Part shown: one piece after another, positions 25,715 to 33,265 of the stretch
Numbering within the stretch: the stretch's first letter is position 1
How the letters are laid out: each line of letters begins with the position of its first letter
Assembly (NCBI RefSeq): GCF_014212055.1
Contig: NZ_JACJVO010000009.1
Location: 496,001-560,000 of the forward strand
Origin: Cohnella zeiphila
GTDB lineage: Bacteria; Bacillota; Bacilli; Paenibacillales; Paenibacillaceae
DNA length: 64,000 bases
Reading direction: 5' to 3'
Position numbers and translations under genes: made by a program
The notes under the pieces: generated by a model
Databases searched by the model: none
The model's input: the letters and a program-made list of their open reading frames with translations, nothing else
What the model was told of the DNA's origin: nothing

Positions 25715-26578
25715 ATGTCCGACGGAGAGAACAAAATTTTGATCGTCGACGGAATGGCGCTGCTGTTCCGGGGCTATTTCGCGCAAGCGTACCCGCGGCG
25801 GCTCGCGGACGGGACGGCGACGAACGCGATCTTCGGCTTTCTGCAATATTTGTTCGACGCCGTGAATACGTTCGGGCCGACGCATGTCGTCTGCTGCTGG
25901 GACATGGGGAGCAAGACGTTCCGATCGGAGCTGTACGACGGCTACAAGGCGAACCGTCCCGAAGCGCCGCTCGATCTCGTGCCGCAGTTCGATCTGGTCA
26001 AGGAACTCGTCGCCGCGCTCGGCATTCCGAACGTCGGCATTCCCGGCTTCGAAGCGGACGACTGCATCGGCACGCTGTCCCGCAGGCTGAGCGAGGAGGG
26101 ACACGTGTACGTTTTGTCCGGCGACCACGACCTGCTGCAGCTCGTGTCCGAGACGATCCACGTCGTCATCATGAAGAAGGGCCGGGCGAATTATCACGTC
26201 TACGACCTGGAATTTCTGAAGACGGAGAAAGGGCTGCATCCCTACCAGGTCGTGGAGCTGAAGGGGCTGACGGGCGATACGAGCGACAACTACCCCGGCG
26301 TCAAGGGCATCGGCGAGAAGACGGCGGTCAAGCTGCTGGCGGAATACGGCAGCGTGGACGGCATTCTCCGCAACCTGACGGCGCTAAGCGGCAGCTTGCG
26401 GCAGAAGATCGAGAGCGATCTGGACATGCTGCACCTGTCCCGGACGCTGGCGCAGATCCGGCTCGACGTGCCGATCGAATGCACGCTGACCGAATGCGTC
26501 TGGCGGGCTTCGGGCGAAGAAGCGCAGCCGGTATTCGAGAAGTTTCGTCTGAGCGCCCTGCTTAAGATGATCGGGTAG
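25715..26578 (+). CDS. 5'-3' exonuclease (YpcP-like)
   Basis: Flap/5'-3' exonuclease of 287 aa, equivalent to the N-terminal nuclease domain of DNA polymerase I as a free protein. Metal-binding acidic residues are visible in ILIVDGMALLFRGY, CCWDMG, FEADDCIGTL, LSGDHDLLQL and GDTSDNYPGVKGIGEKTA (the helix-hairpin-helix). Bacillus has such a protein (YpcP) that helps remove RNA primers of Okazaki fragments. Start ATG behind AAGGGAGAGG. A terminator follows at 26648. Confidence 0.92.
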   Translation: MSDGENKILIVDGMALLFRGYFAQAYPRRLADGTATNAIFGFLQYLFDAVNTFGPTHVVCCWDMGSKTFRSELYDGYKANRPEAPLDLVPQFDLVKELVAALGIPNVGIPGFEADDCIGTLSRRLSEEGHVYVLSGDHDLLQLVSETIHVVIMKKGRANYHVYDLEFLKTEKGLHPYQVVELKGLTGDTSDNYPGVKGIGEKTAVKLLAEYGSVDGILRNLTALSGSLRQKIESDLDMLHLSRTLAQIRLDVPIECTLTECVWRASGEEAQPVFEKFRLSALLKMIG

Positions 26579-26647
26579 GGCGGGAAGGGGCTTGCCGCTC
26601 GCGGAGATGGACGCGAGCTGTCCGCCGACTTGACCCGCAACAAGGAA

Positions 26648-26680
26648 AACCGCCAGGTTCGGCCGCCTGGCGGTTCTTCT
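26648..26680. terminator. Bidirectional terminator between exonuclease and minus-strand gene
   Basis: AACCGCCAGG with CCTGGCGGTT around an 8-base loop, TTCTTCTTATTT on the plus side; it also lies at the end of the minus-strand gene. Confidence 0.85.
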
Positions 26681-26952
26681 TATTTCATCTCGTCGTCGGT
26701 TTCGTCGTGAAGATCGTGGTCGCCCGGATAATCGCGGGGAAGCCCGGCATGCAGCTCCCGGTTCTCGTACGTATAGGTGTTCGGCGGGCGCTGCTCCGGT
26801 CTCCAGGGCGTGCTCTTGCCGAGCTTGGCGGGCTCGATGCTAGAGCCGTACGGTCCGTCGGGAAATTCCTCGGCGGTCAAGTCGTTGCGCCGGGACTCGA
26901 CGGTCGAGACGTCGGGCGTCGGGTCCCGCTGATCGTAACGTCGCCAGGACAT
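26680..26952 (-). CDS. Small acidic hypothetical protein
   Basis: Hydrophilic protein of 90 aa, rich in Pro, Asp, Glu and Tyr (SWRRYDQRDPTPDV..., DYPGDHDLHDETDDEMK), with no membrane segment or known domain. The start MSWRRYDQRD is set by GGAAGGAGGAA just upstream; a longer frame to 27081 has no ribosome site. It is probably intrinsically disordered. No function is recognised. Confidence 0.65.
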   Translation of the reverse strand: MSWRRYDQRDPTPDVSTVESRRNDLTAEEFPDGPYGSSIEPAKLGKSTPWRPEQRPPNTYTYENRELHAGLPRDYPGDHDLHDETDDEMK

Positions 26953-27023
26953 GGAAGTTCCTCCTTCCGTCGGATTTCCTTCTAGATTGCCCCGGCTTCT
27001 TTTTTTCAATCCGTCCGCCCGTC

Positions 27024-27452
27024 CTAGACCAAGCCCGCTCTCAGCCGCGTAACGCCGAATTCCAGATAAGCTTTCAGGCACGTCAGCGCGTACACCCAGC
27101 CTTCTTTGTTCCCCAGCAGGCTGCCGATCAGATTGGCGTCGTTCTCGTCGAAGCCTTCTTCGGTCACCTCGACGATCGTGACGCCGGGTTCCGGCTCTTC
27201 CAGCCGGATCGTAACGACGTGATCATCTCCGTACGACCATTTGAAGACGATCCTGCGGTCCTTCTCGATCGTCAGAATGTCGATATCGCCTTGGGCATCG
27301 TATTCTTCGTACCGCAGGGTAATCGTCTTGCCTTCCTCCCATCTCGCCGAGCTGGAGGAGAACCAGAAGTTTCCGATCCGGGCCGGATCGACGAACGCTT
27401 CGAACGCTTCGCTCGCGGGCTTGTAAATTTGGATTCTCGTGACGTTGTTCAT
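27024..27452 (-). CDS. AHSA1/SRPBCC-domain protein
   Basis: Protein of 142 aa with the START-like AHSA1 fold (ASEAFEAFVDPARIGNFWFSSSSARWEEGKTI... at the N-terminus, GWVYALTCLKAYLEFG at the C-terminal helix). Members bind hydrophobic ligands or act as stress proteins; the ligand is unknown. It is the third gene of a minus-strand set ArsR-AHSA1-AHSA1, with an AAGGAGAAG ribosome site. Confidence 0.85.
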   Translation of the reverse strand: MNNVTRIQIYKPASEAFEAFVDPARIGNFWFSSSSARWEEGKTITLRYEEYDAQGDIDILTIEKDRRIVFKWSYGDDHVVTIRLEEPEPGVTIVEVTEEGFDENDANLIGSLLGNKEGWVYALTCLKAYLEFGVTRLRAGLV

Positions 27453-27477
27453 GGCGCTTCTCCTTCTCCTTTTTCTT

Positions 27478-27996
27478 CTACCGGATGTCCTTCAGCAGCT
27501 CTTGATACCCGTCGTACAGCTCCTGCCATCCGAAATTCATCGCGTTATGGCCTGCCATCGAAGGCATGCGCTTGCCGGCCAGCGTGCCGGTCAAGCCGTC
27601 CAGGCAAAGATGCCATCCCGCTGCGTAAGAGGGAGCTTGTTCCCGATCCGCGAAGCGGTGCCGGAGTGTCAGCAAAGTCCGGGGCCCCTCTTCCTCGAGT
27701 TCCCATCGAAGGATGTCGGGCCCCCATTCGTAAACGAGCAGGCGCGGGGCTTCGACTTCCAGTATGGAGCCTTCCGTCGTTTCCAGCTCGGGCATGTCGA
27801 TCTGGGCGAGCCGGACCGCGCCGGCCGTCGTCATGTCCCGATTCGGCGCGAACGGTCCCCAGGCGGGGATTCGCTCCGCGTCCGTCAGCGCTGCCCACAC
27901 CTCCTCGCGGGGATGCTCCAGAACTCTCTCCAGCACCAGCTCCCACTTGTCGTCTTGCTTGACAAGGTGGGGATTTTCCAATTTGCGCGAATTCAT
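27478..27996 (-). CDS. AHSA1/SRPBCC-domain protein
   Basis: Protein of 172 aa with an AHSA1-type fold (LVLERVLEHPREEVWAALTDAERIPAWGPFAPN, and a C-terminal helix with WHLCLDGLTGTLAGK). The start at MNSRKLENP follows GGGAGGAAAA and overlaps the ArsR stop by four bases, so translation is coupled to the regulator. ArsR-AHSA1 pairs are common in Gram-positive genomes; the ligand is unknown. Confidence 0.85.
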   Translation of the reverse strand: MNSRKLENPHLVKQDDKWELVLERVLEHPREEVWAALTDAERIPAWGPFAPNRDMTTAGAVRLAQIDMPELETTEGSILEVEAPRLLVYEWGPDILRWELEEEGPRTLLTLRHRFADREQAPSYAAGWHLCLDGLTGTLAGKRMPSMAGHNAMNFGWQELYDGYQELLKDIR

Positions 27997-28322
27997 TTGC
28001 CGTTTTCCTCCCGTGATTTTTTTCGTTGATCGAGATGCGCGGCCAGGGCGTCGATATGCCGGTTCCACTTCGCCCGGTAGGCGCTGAGCCACTCGTCGAC
28101 GTCCTCGAGCGGCCCGGCGTCGAGCGAGTAGATCCGGCGCTGGGCTTCGATCTGAACCCGCACCAGACCGCTTTCGCGAAGCGTCCGGAGATGCTTTGAG
28201 ACCAATGGCTGCGACAAGCCGAGATCTTGGACCAGATCGCCCACGCTTGAATCGGAGATCAGAAGCCGATCCAGGATGCGCCGGCGGGACGGTTCCGCGA
28301 TGACGGCATAGGTGTCAAGCAT
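27993..28322 (-). CDS. ArsR-family winged-helix regulator
   Basis: DNA-binding protein of 109 aa: IAEPSRRRILDRLLISDSSVGDLVQDLGLSQPLVSKHLRTLRESGLV is a typical ArsR winged helix. No Cys pair for metal is present, so it is not a classic metal sensor; the neighbouring AHSA1 proteins suggest another signal. It probably represses its own three-gene operon. ATG behind GAAAGGAGCTTGAGGATAC. Confidence 0.9.
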   Translation of the reverse strand: MLDTYAVIAEPSRRRILDRLLISDSSVGDLVQDLGLSQPLVSKHLRTLRESGLVRVQIEAQRRIYSLDAGPLEDVDEWLSAYRAKWNRHIDALAAHLDQRKKSREENGK

Positions 28323-28390
28323 GTATCCTCAAGCTCCTTTCATGCTTGTATTATAAACTATTGGTTATATAACTACAATAGCATATATAA

Positions 28391-28567
28391 ATGCACACAA
28401 CTTGCCAGTTGCCGACCTTCGAGGGAATTCTTGTCGGCCCGTCCTCCGGCGCTTCGGTCTGGACGGCTCTGAAGGAAGCGCGGCGGCTGGGCGCGGGCAA
28501 GCGGGTGCTGTGCATCGCGCCCGACAACGGAGAGAGGTATTTGAGTTCGGACTTGTTCGGCGAGTAG
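28391..28567 (+). pseudogene. cysK 3' remnant
   Basis: From residue 11 on, this 58-codon frame reads [20 protein letters not shown] and on to [18 protein letters not shown], which aligns with the last ~48 residues of cysteine synthase (compare [14 protein letters not shown] in the gene at 15022). The PLP lysine and the rest of the enzyme are absent, and the ten residues before the match are unrelated. No good ribosome site. It is a decayed cysK-family copy ahead of the gamma-glutamyltransferase gene. Confidence 0.85.
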
Positions 28568-28608
28568 AATAAACGGAGCGGGTATCGTTCCGCAAAACGG
28601 AAGGGGGT

Positions 28609-30240
28609 ATGCAACAGTTGGTTTTCGAACCTCCGTTCGATCCGCTTTATCATCCGTATCCCTCTTATCGCGCACCGGTTTACGCCCGCCGCGGCATGGT
28701 CGCGACATCGCAGCCGTTGGCCGCCCAGGCCGGGCTCGACGCGCTGAAGCGCGGCGGCAATGCCGTCGATGCGGCGATCGCGACGGCGGCGGCCCTGACC
28801 GTCGTCGAGCCGTGCTCCAACGGCATCGGAGGGGACGTCTTCGCCCTTGTCTGGACGGGCGGCAAGCTTCACGGATTGAATGCCAGCGGTCCGGCGCCGC
28901 GCTCGATAACCGTGGAGGCCGTCCGCGCCGCGGGCTTCAGCGAGATGCCGCCGTACGGTCCGCTGCCGGTCACCGTGCCGGGAGCGCCCGCCGCATGGGC
29001 CGAGCTGTCGCGCCGGTTCGGGCGGCTCTCGCTTGCGGAGACGCTGGAGCCGGCGATTCGCTATGCCGAAGAAGGCTATCCCGTCTCGCCGACGGTCGCG
29101 GACATTTGGGGCCGAACGTTCGAGCAGTACCGGCACACGCTGAAGGAACCGTGCTTCCGGAGCTGGTTCGACGTCTTCGCCCCGGCCGGCCGGCCGCCGG
29201 CCGCCGGCGAACTGTGGGCGTCGCCCGGTCACGCCCGCAGCCTGCGGGCGATCGGAAGCAGCGGCGCGGAGGCGTTCTACCTCGGCGAGCTGGCGGAGCG
29301 GATCGCGGCTTGCATGAGGGAAGCCGGAGGCTGCTTGAGCGAAGAGGACCTGGCGGCATTCCGGCCGGAATGGGTCGAGCCGATCGGCGTTTCGTACCGG
29401 GGCTACGAGGTATGGGAGATGCCTCCGAACGGGCAAGGACTCGTCGCTTTGCTGGCTCTCAACGCGCTGAAAGGCTTCGAAGGGCTGCACGCCGGCAGCG
29501 TGGACACGTACCATAAGCAGCTCGAGGCGATGAAGCTGGCATTCGCCGACGGCCAGCGCTATATTACCGATCCGGCTTGCATGACGGCGAACGTCCGCGA
29601 TCTGCTCTCCGACCGCTACGCGGCGGAGCGGCGGGCGCTGATCGGACGGCGGGCGAGCCTCCCCGACGCGGGCAAGCCGCAGGGAGGCGGAACCGTCTAT
29701 CTGGCGGCGGCCGACGGGGAAGGCGGCATGGTGTCGTTCATTCAGAGCAATTACATGAAGTTCGGCTCGGGACTGGTCGTTCCCGGCACCGGCATCGCGC
29801 TGCAGAACCGGGGCTGCGATTTCTCGCTGGAAGACGGTTCGGTCAACCGGCTGGAGCCGGGCAAGCGGACGTATCATACGATCATTCCGGGCTTTCTGAC
29901 CCGCGAAGGAGAAGCGGTCGGGTGCTTCGGCGTCATGGGAGCGTATATGCAGCCGCAAGGCCATGTGCAAGCGGTCATGAACATGATCGACTTCGGTCTG
30001 CATCCCCAAGCGGCGCTTGACGCCCCGCGCTGGCAGTGGACAGGCGGCCGCACCGTCCTCGTCGAGCCCGGATTTCCGCCCGCCGCGGCGCAGTCGCTCG
30101 CGCGCCTCGGCCACGACATTCGCTTCGCGCCGGACTCGGGCGGGTTCGGCCGCGGGCAGATCATTCGGCGCGATCCGGCGACCGGCGTCCTGTGCGGCGG
30201 CACCGAATGGCGCACCGACGGCGCGATCGCCGTCTGGTGA
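28609..30240 (+). CDS. Gamma-glutamyltransferase family protein (YwrD-like)
   Basis: Ntn-hydrolase of 543 aa of the gamma-glutamyltransferase family, which cleaves gamma-glutamyl bonds such as in glutathione. The self-cleavage Thr lies in PQGGGTVYLAAAD; GNAVDAAIATAAAL, GGDVFAL and PPNGQGLVAL are typical. No signal peptide, so it should be cytoplasmic, like YwrD. The start used here is ATG 28609 behind GGAAGGGGGT. Terminator at 30273. Confidence 0.92.
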   Translation: MQQLVFEPPFDPLYHPYPSYRAPVYARRGMVATSQPLAAQAGLDALKRGGNAVDAAIATAAALTVVEPCSNGIGGDVFALVWTGGKLHGLNASGPAPRSITVEAVRAAGFSEMPPYGPLPVTVPGAPAAWAELSRRFGRLSLAETLEPAIRYAEEGYPVSPTVADIWGRTFEQYRHTLKEPCFRSWFDVFAPAGRPPAAGELWASPGHARSLRAIGSSGAEAFYLGELAERIAACMREAGGCLSEEDLAAFRPEWVEPIGVSYRGYEVWEMPPNGQGLVALLALNALKGFEGLHAGSVDTYHKQLEAMKLAFADGQRYITDPACMTANVRDLLSDRYAAERRALIGRRASLPDAGKPQGGGTVYLAAADGEGGMVSFIQSNYMKFGSGLVVPGTGIALQNRGCDFSLEDGSVNRLEPGKRTYHTIIPGFLTREGEAVGCFGVMGAYMQPQGHVQAVMNMIDFGLHPQAALDAPRWQWTGGRTVLVEPGFPPAAAQSLARLGHDIRFAPDSGGFGRGQIIRRDPATGVLCGGTEWRTDGAIAVW

Positions 30241-30272
30241 GGATAGGACGTCACCGCAGGGGCAGGACAAGG

Positions 30273-30307
30273 ACGCAGGGCCTGCAACCGCCCTGCGTTT
30301 TTTTCTA
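30273..30307 (+). terminator. Terminator after gamma-glutamyltransferase gene
   Basis: ACGCAGGGC (30273-30281) with GCCCTGCGT and a run of seven T. Confidence 0.9.
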
Positions 30308-30449
30308 CGACAGCATAATTAACGTACATGATTCATGTCCATGGTTTTGTCTATGCCCCATAACGGCACGGTGTGCCGCTAAGTCCCTTGGGAGAGGGCT
30401 CGCATGTCCCACAAGCTTTGTTTGTTAATTATGCCGTCGCGGTTTTTTT
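30308..30449 (+). ncRNA. Candidate structured RNA closed by a 16-bp inverted repeat
   Basis: CGACAGCATAATTAAC (30308-30323) pairs with GTTAATTATGCCGTCG (30424-30439) at 15 of 16 positions. Inside are at least three local stems: ACATGA/TCATGT near 30325, CGGCAC/GTGCCG (30364-30369 with 30373-30378), and AGTCCCT/AGGGCT (~30382-30400). A run of seven T follows at 30443. The whole looks like a free-standing RNA or a small non-autonomous element between two genes; no match to a known RNA family is recognised. From 30450 to 30560 nothing else is seen. Confidence 0.45.
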
Positions 30450-30572
30450 CAGGATCAGGAGCGGAACGGGCAGGAGATGGGCGGCGTACGCGAAATAGGA
30501 TGTAGAGAGTCAAGACAGAATGGGACCGGCCGTTTCGACAAAGCGGAACGCTGCGATTCAAGGAGGAACCGA

Positions 30573-31529
30573 ATGAAGCTGCGCTGCGCGGTATTGGACG
30601 ATTATCAGAACGTTGCCTTGTCGCTTGCCGATTGGTCCGTGCTCGGTGACCGGGTGGAACCGGTCGTGTTCCGGCAACATATCGAGAGCGAACAGGAGTT
30701 GGCGGAGAGATTGCAGGATTTCCCGATCGTGGTCATCATGCGGGAGCGCACGCCGTTCCCGGCGTCGCTGTTCGCCCGGCTGCCCCGGCTCAAGCTGCTC
30801 GTGACGACCGGCATGCGGAACGCTTCCGTCGATTTGGCGGCGGCAGCCGCGCATGGAGTGGCCGTATGCGGCACGGGGGGCGCCGGGGCGGGCACGGCCG
30901 AACTGACCTGGGCGCTCATCCTCGGGCTTGCCCGGTCACTGGTGAAGGAGAACCAAGCGCTGCGGATGAACGGCAGATGGCAGGGTACCGTCGGCGCCGA
31001 TCTTAGCGGCAAGCGTCTGGGGATAATCGGCTTGGGAAAGATCGGCAGCCAGGTGGCGCAGGTCGGACGGGCGTTCGGCATGGAGGTGTCGGCCTGGAGC
31101 CAGAACTTGACCCTGGAGAAAGCGGAGCAGGCGGGCGTCCGCTATGCGGCCAAAGAGGATTTGCTGGCGGAGAGCGATTACGTAACCGTCCATCTGGTGC
31201 TAAGCGATCGCACGAGGGGTCTGATCGGCGGGCGGGAATTGGCGCTCCTCAAGCCGACCGCGTACTTGATCAACACCTCGCGCGCGCCGATCGTCGATCA
31301 GGCGGCATTGATCGATGCGCTGCGGCACCGGCGGATCGCGGGGGCGGGACTCGACGTCTTCGAGGCGGAGCCTCTGCCCGACGATCATCCGTACCGCTTC
31401 TTGCCCAACGTGCTGGCGACTCCGCATATCGGCTACGTGACGGAAGCCGGGTACCGGGTGTTTTTCGAGCATGTCGTGGAGAACATAGGCGCCTATTTGG
31501 CGGGCTCGCCGATCAGGACTTTAAGCTGA
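30573..31529 (+). CDS. D-2-hydroxyacid dehydrogenase family protein
   Basis: NAD-dependent 2-hydroxyacid dehydrogenase of 318 aa. The Rossmann motif GKRLGIIGLGKIGSQVAQ (~148-165), the catalytic Arg region (INTSRAPIVDQAAL), the Glu in FEAEPLP and the His in LATPHIGYVTEAG are all in place. Substrate could be a 2-oxoacid such as phosphoglycerate-like or glyoxylate-like compounds; sequence does not decide. ATG 30573 follows AAGGAGGAAC. Confidence 0.88.
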   Translation: MKLRCAVLDDYQNVALSLADWSVLGDRVEPVVFRQHIESEQELAERLQDFPIVVIMRERTPFPASLFARLPRLKLLVTTGMRNASVDLAAAAAHGVAVCGTGGAGAGTAELTWALILGLARSLVKENQALRMNGRWQGTVGADLSGKRLGIIGLGKIGSQVAQVGRAFGMEVSAWSQNLTLEKAEQAGVRYAAKEDLLAESDYVTVHLVLSDRTRGLIGGRELALLKPTAYLINTSRAPIVDQAALIDALRHRRIAGAGLDVFEAEPLPDDHPYRFLPNVLATPHIGYVTEAGYRVFFEHVVENIGAYLAGSPIRTLS

Positions 31530-31541
31530 TCGGCGAGCCCG
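31501..31541. terminator. 16-bp perfect hairpin over the end of the dehydrogenase gene
   Basis: CGGGCTCGCCGATCAG (31501-31516) with CTGATCGGCGAGCCCG (31526-31541) and a 9-base loop. Its left arm is coding and the stop codon lies in its right arm. There is no U-run on either strand, so it may be an mRNA end stabiliser rather than a terminator. Confidence 0.55.
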
Positions 31542-31565
31542 ATGGGAGGTTGCCGCTTTCGCGAA

Positions 31566-31862
31566 TCAATCCGTAAAATGAACCTCGCCGAGCACAAAAG
31601 TCAAAAACTGGGCCAACTCTCCGGCTTCTTCTTCCGTGAGGCGGAATACCGATTCCAGCACGCCTTCTTCTTCGAGGTCGTCGGCCCCGAGCACGGCGCT
31701 CAGGCGCGACTGCATGTCGACGACGAGCTTCTTGCCGTAGAAGCGGTTGGTCGTCATCACCGCCAGGTCAAAGCGTTTGAGTCCCGGCGTGATGAACGTC
31801 ACGAAGCGGGTCGAGGTCGGCTCCGTGCTGTCGGACAGGAAGTCGTAATCTTTGAGCTGCAT
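31566..31862 (-). CDS. DUF3055 family protein
   Basis: Soluble protein of 98 aa with the conserved run STEPTSTRFVTFITP, FDLAVMTTNRFYGKKLVVDMQS and ADDLEEEGVLE typical of DUF3055, a small Firmicute family of unknown role. ATG behind AGGAGGAGA. It sits 19 bases past the NO synthase gene and could share its transcript. Confidence 0.85.
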   Translation of the reverse strand: MQLKDYDFLSDSTEPTSTRFVTFITPGLKRFDLAVMTTNRFYGKKLVVDMQSRLSAVLGADDLEEEGVLESVFRLTEEEAGELAQFLTFVLGEVHFTD

Positions 31863-31881
31863 GGCGAATCTCCTCCTGGCT

Positions 31882-33003
31882 TTAGGAATAAGGGCGATCC
31901 TGGTAAACGAATCCGGGCATGACGGTCGCGTCGTCGTAGGAAGTGTGGAAAATGTCGGTCGTCGCGGGAGACAGCGGCGGGATTAGCCAAGACCAGCGTC
32001 CGGTCGCATTCCGTCCTTCCTTCTCTTCATTGCGGACGAACGATTTGAACTGCTGCGCCGCCGTGTGGTGGTCGACGATCGTGACGCCGGCCGCGCGGAA
32101 GGAATGGAGCACGGCGACGTTAAGCTCGACCAGCGCCCGGTCCTTCCAGAGGGTGGAAGCACGGCTGCGATCGAGGCCCATCCGATCGGCGATCATGGGG
32201 AGCAGGTTGTAGCGCCGATCGTCCGACAGGTTGCGCGCGCCGATCTCCGTGCCCATGTACCAGCCGTTGAAAGGCGCGGCCGGATAGCGGACGCCGCCGA
32301 TCTCCAGCGCCATGTCGGAGATGACGGGCACGGCGTACCATTTGGCGGGGAAGCTTCCGAACAGATCGAGCTCGGGATGGCGCAGCGGAACTTCCAGGAC
32401 GGCGGAAGCGGGAAGCGGAAACCATCGGGGCGCGCCGCCCGCGGTTTGGATGACGAGGGGGAGCAGGTCGAAAGGCGTTCCTGCGCCGCGCCAGCCCAGA
32501 TCCAGGCAGACGCGGGTAAAGGCGACCGAGGCCGGGTCGCCGACGATGCCTTCGGCCGTCTCGTACCCGGCATACCGCAAAAGCTGGTGATTCCAGATGC
32601 GGACGGGCTCTTCTCCGGAAGGGGAGGCCGGCCCGAACACCGTAATCGCCGGTCGAATCTCCCCGCCGTTCGTCGCATAGGCCAAATGGCGGAGCAGCGC
32701 CTCGTATACCTGCTCTTCCGTCACGCATTCGCGCGCGTCGAACACGGTCATCCGGTTCCAAAACAGCCTTCCGATGCAGCGGTTGGCGTTCCGCCAGGCC
32801 ATCCGGGCGCCGTGCTCCAGCTCCTCGTAGGCAAGATCCAAACGGCCGTCTGACCGAATCCGTTCGAGCGCCTGGGCGATCCGGAGCTCCGAGCCCCCCG
32901 GATCCGTGCCCAATTCCCGGTGGCAGGTTCGCAGGAACTTCTCCGCCTCGCTAAGCAGATATTCGTTCGTCTCCCGGGCGCAAAAGTTCGTCTCCATTTC
33001 CAT
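31882..33003 (-). CDS. nos: Bacterial nitric oxide synthase oxygenase
   Basis: NO synthase oxygenase of 373 aa, making NO and citrulline from arginine with reducing power from separate flavoproteins. Heme ligand Cys76 lies in WRNANRCIGR; the arginine-binding Glu is in FNGWYMGTEIGARNL; RWSWLIPPLSP covers the pterin/dimer region. As in Bacillus, no reductase domain is attached. In related bacteria NO protects against oxidative stress and some antibiotics. Start MEMETNF behind GAGAGGAAG; Met3 is an alternative. Confidence 0.95.
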   Translation of the reverse strand: MEMETNFCARETNEYLLSEAEKFLRTCHRELGTDPGGSELRIAQALERIRSDGRLDLAYEELEHGARMAWRNANRCIGRLFWNRMTVFDARECVTEEQVYEALLRHLAYATNGGEIRPAITVFGPASPSGEEPVRIWNHQLLRYAGYETAEGIVGDPASVAFTRVCLDLGWRGAGTPFDLLPLVIQTAGGAPRWFPLPASAVLEVPLRHPELDLFGSFPAKWYAVPVISDMALEIGGVRYPAAPFNGWYMGTEIGARNLSDDRRYNLLPMIADRMGLDRSRASTLWKDRALVELNVAVLHSFRAAGVTIVDHHTAAQQFKSFVRNEEKEGRNATGRWSWLIPPLSPATTDIFHTSYDDATVMPGFVYQDRPYS

Positions 33004-33100
33004 TTCTTCCTCTCAGACAGGCTCAGCCGCCGGTCATGCTGTCGTTGCTTTAACAGTACCACAGGACGAAGAAGCGGCGCAAAAGACGATCTCGTGACGC

Positions 33101-33129
33101 TTGTCAAATTCCGGTTCGTCTGCTAAAAT
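33101..33129 (+). promoter_or_regulatory. Strong promoter before HRDC gene
   Basis: TTGTCA (33101-33106), 17-base spacer, TAAAAT (33124-33129) with an upstream TG (extended -10). Confidence 0.8.
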
Positions 33130-33158
33130 GGGATTACATGTTCGGGTTCGGATGAGGA

Positions 33159-33194
33159 AGCACCTCTTCGTTTTGTGCGGAGAGGTGCTTTTTT
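33159..33194 (+). terminator. Leader terminator/attenuator between promoter and HRDC gene
   Basis: AGCACCTCT (33159-33167) with AGAGGTGCT (33181-33189), then TTTTTT. It lies ~25 bases after the expected transcript start and before the gene, so much transcription would end here as a ~60-base RNA unless read through. Confidence 0.75.
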
Positions 33195-33265
33195 GCGTTC
33201 GTCTCCGCCTGGCGACGTTCCCCAACGTCATATAGCGCCGCTGGCGCGCCGAGGAGGAGTCAAGG

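Noticed and set aside
30308..30449. Insertion sequence end pair
   Set aside because: The inverted repeat resembles terminal repeats, but no transposase and no target duplication are seen; kept as an RNA candidate with the element as the alternative.
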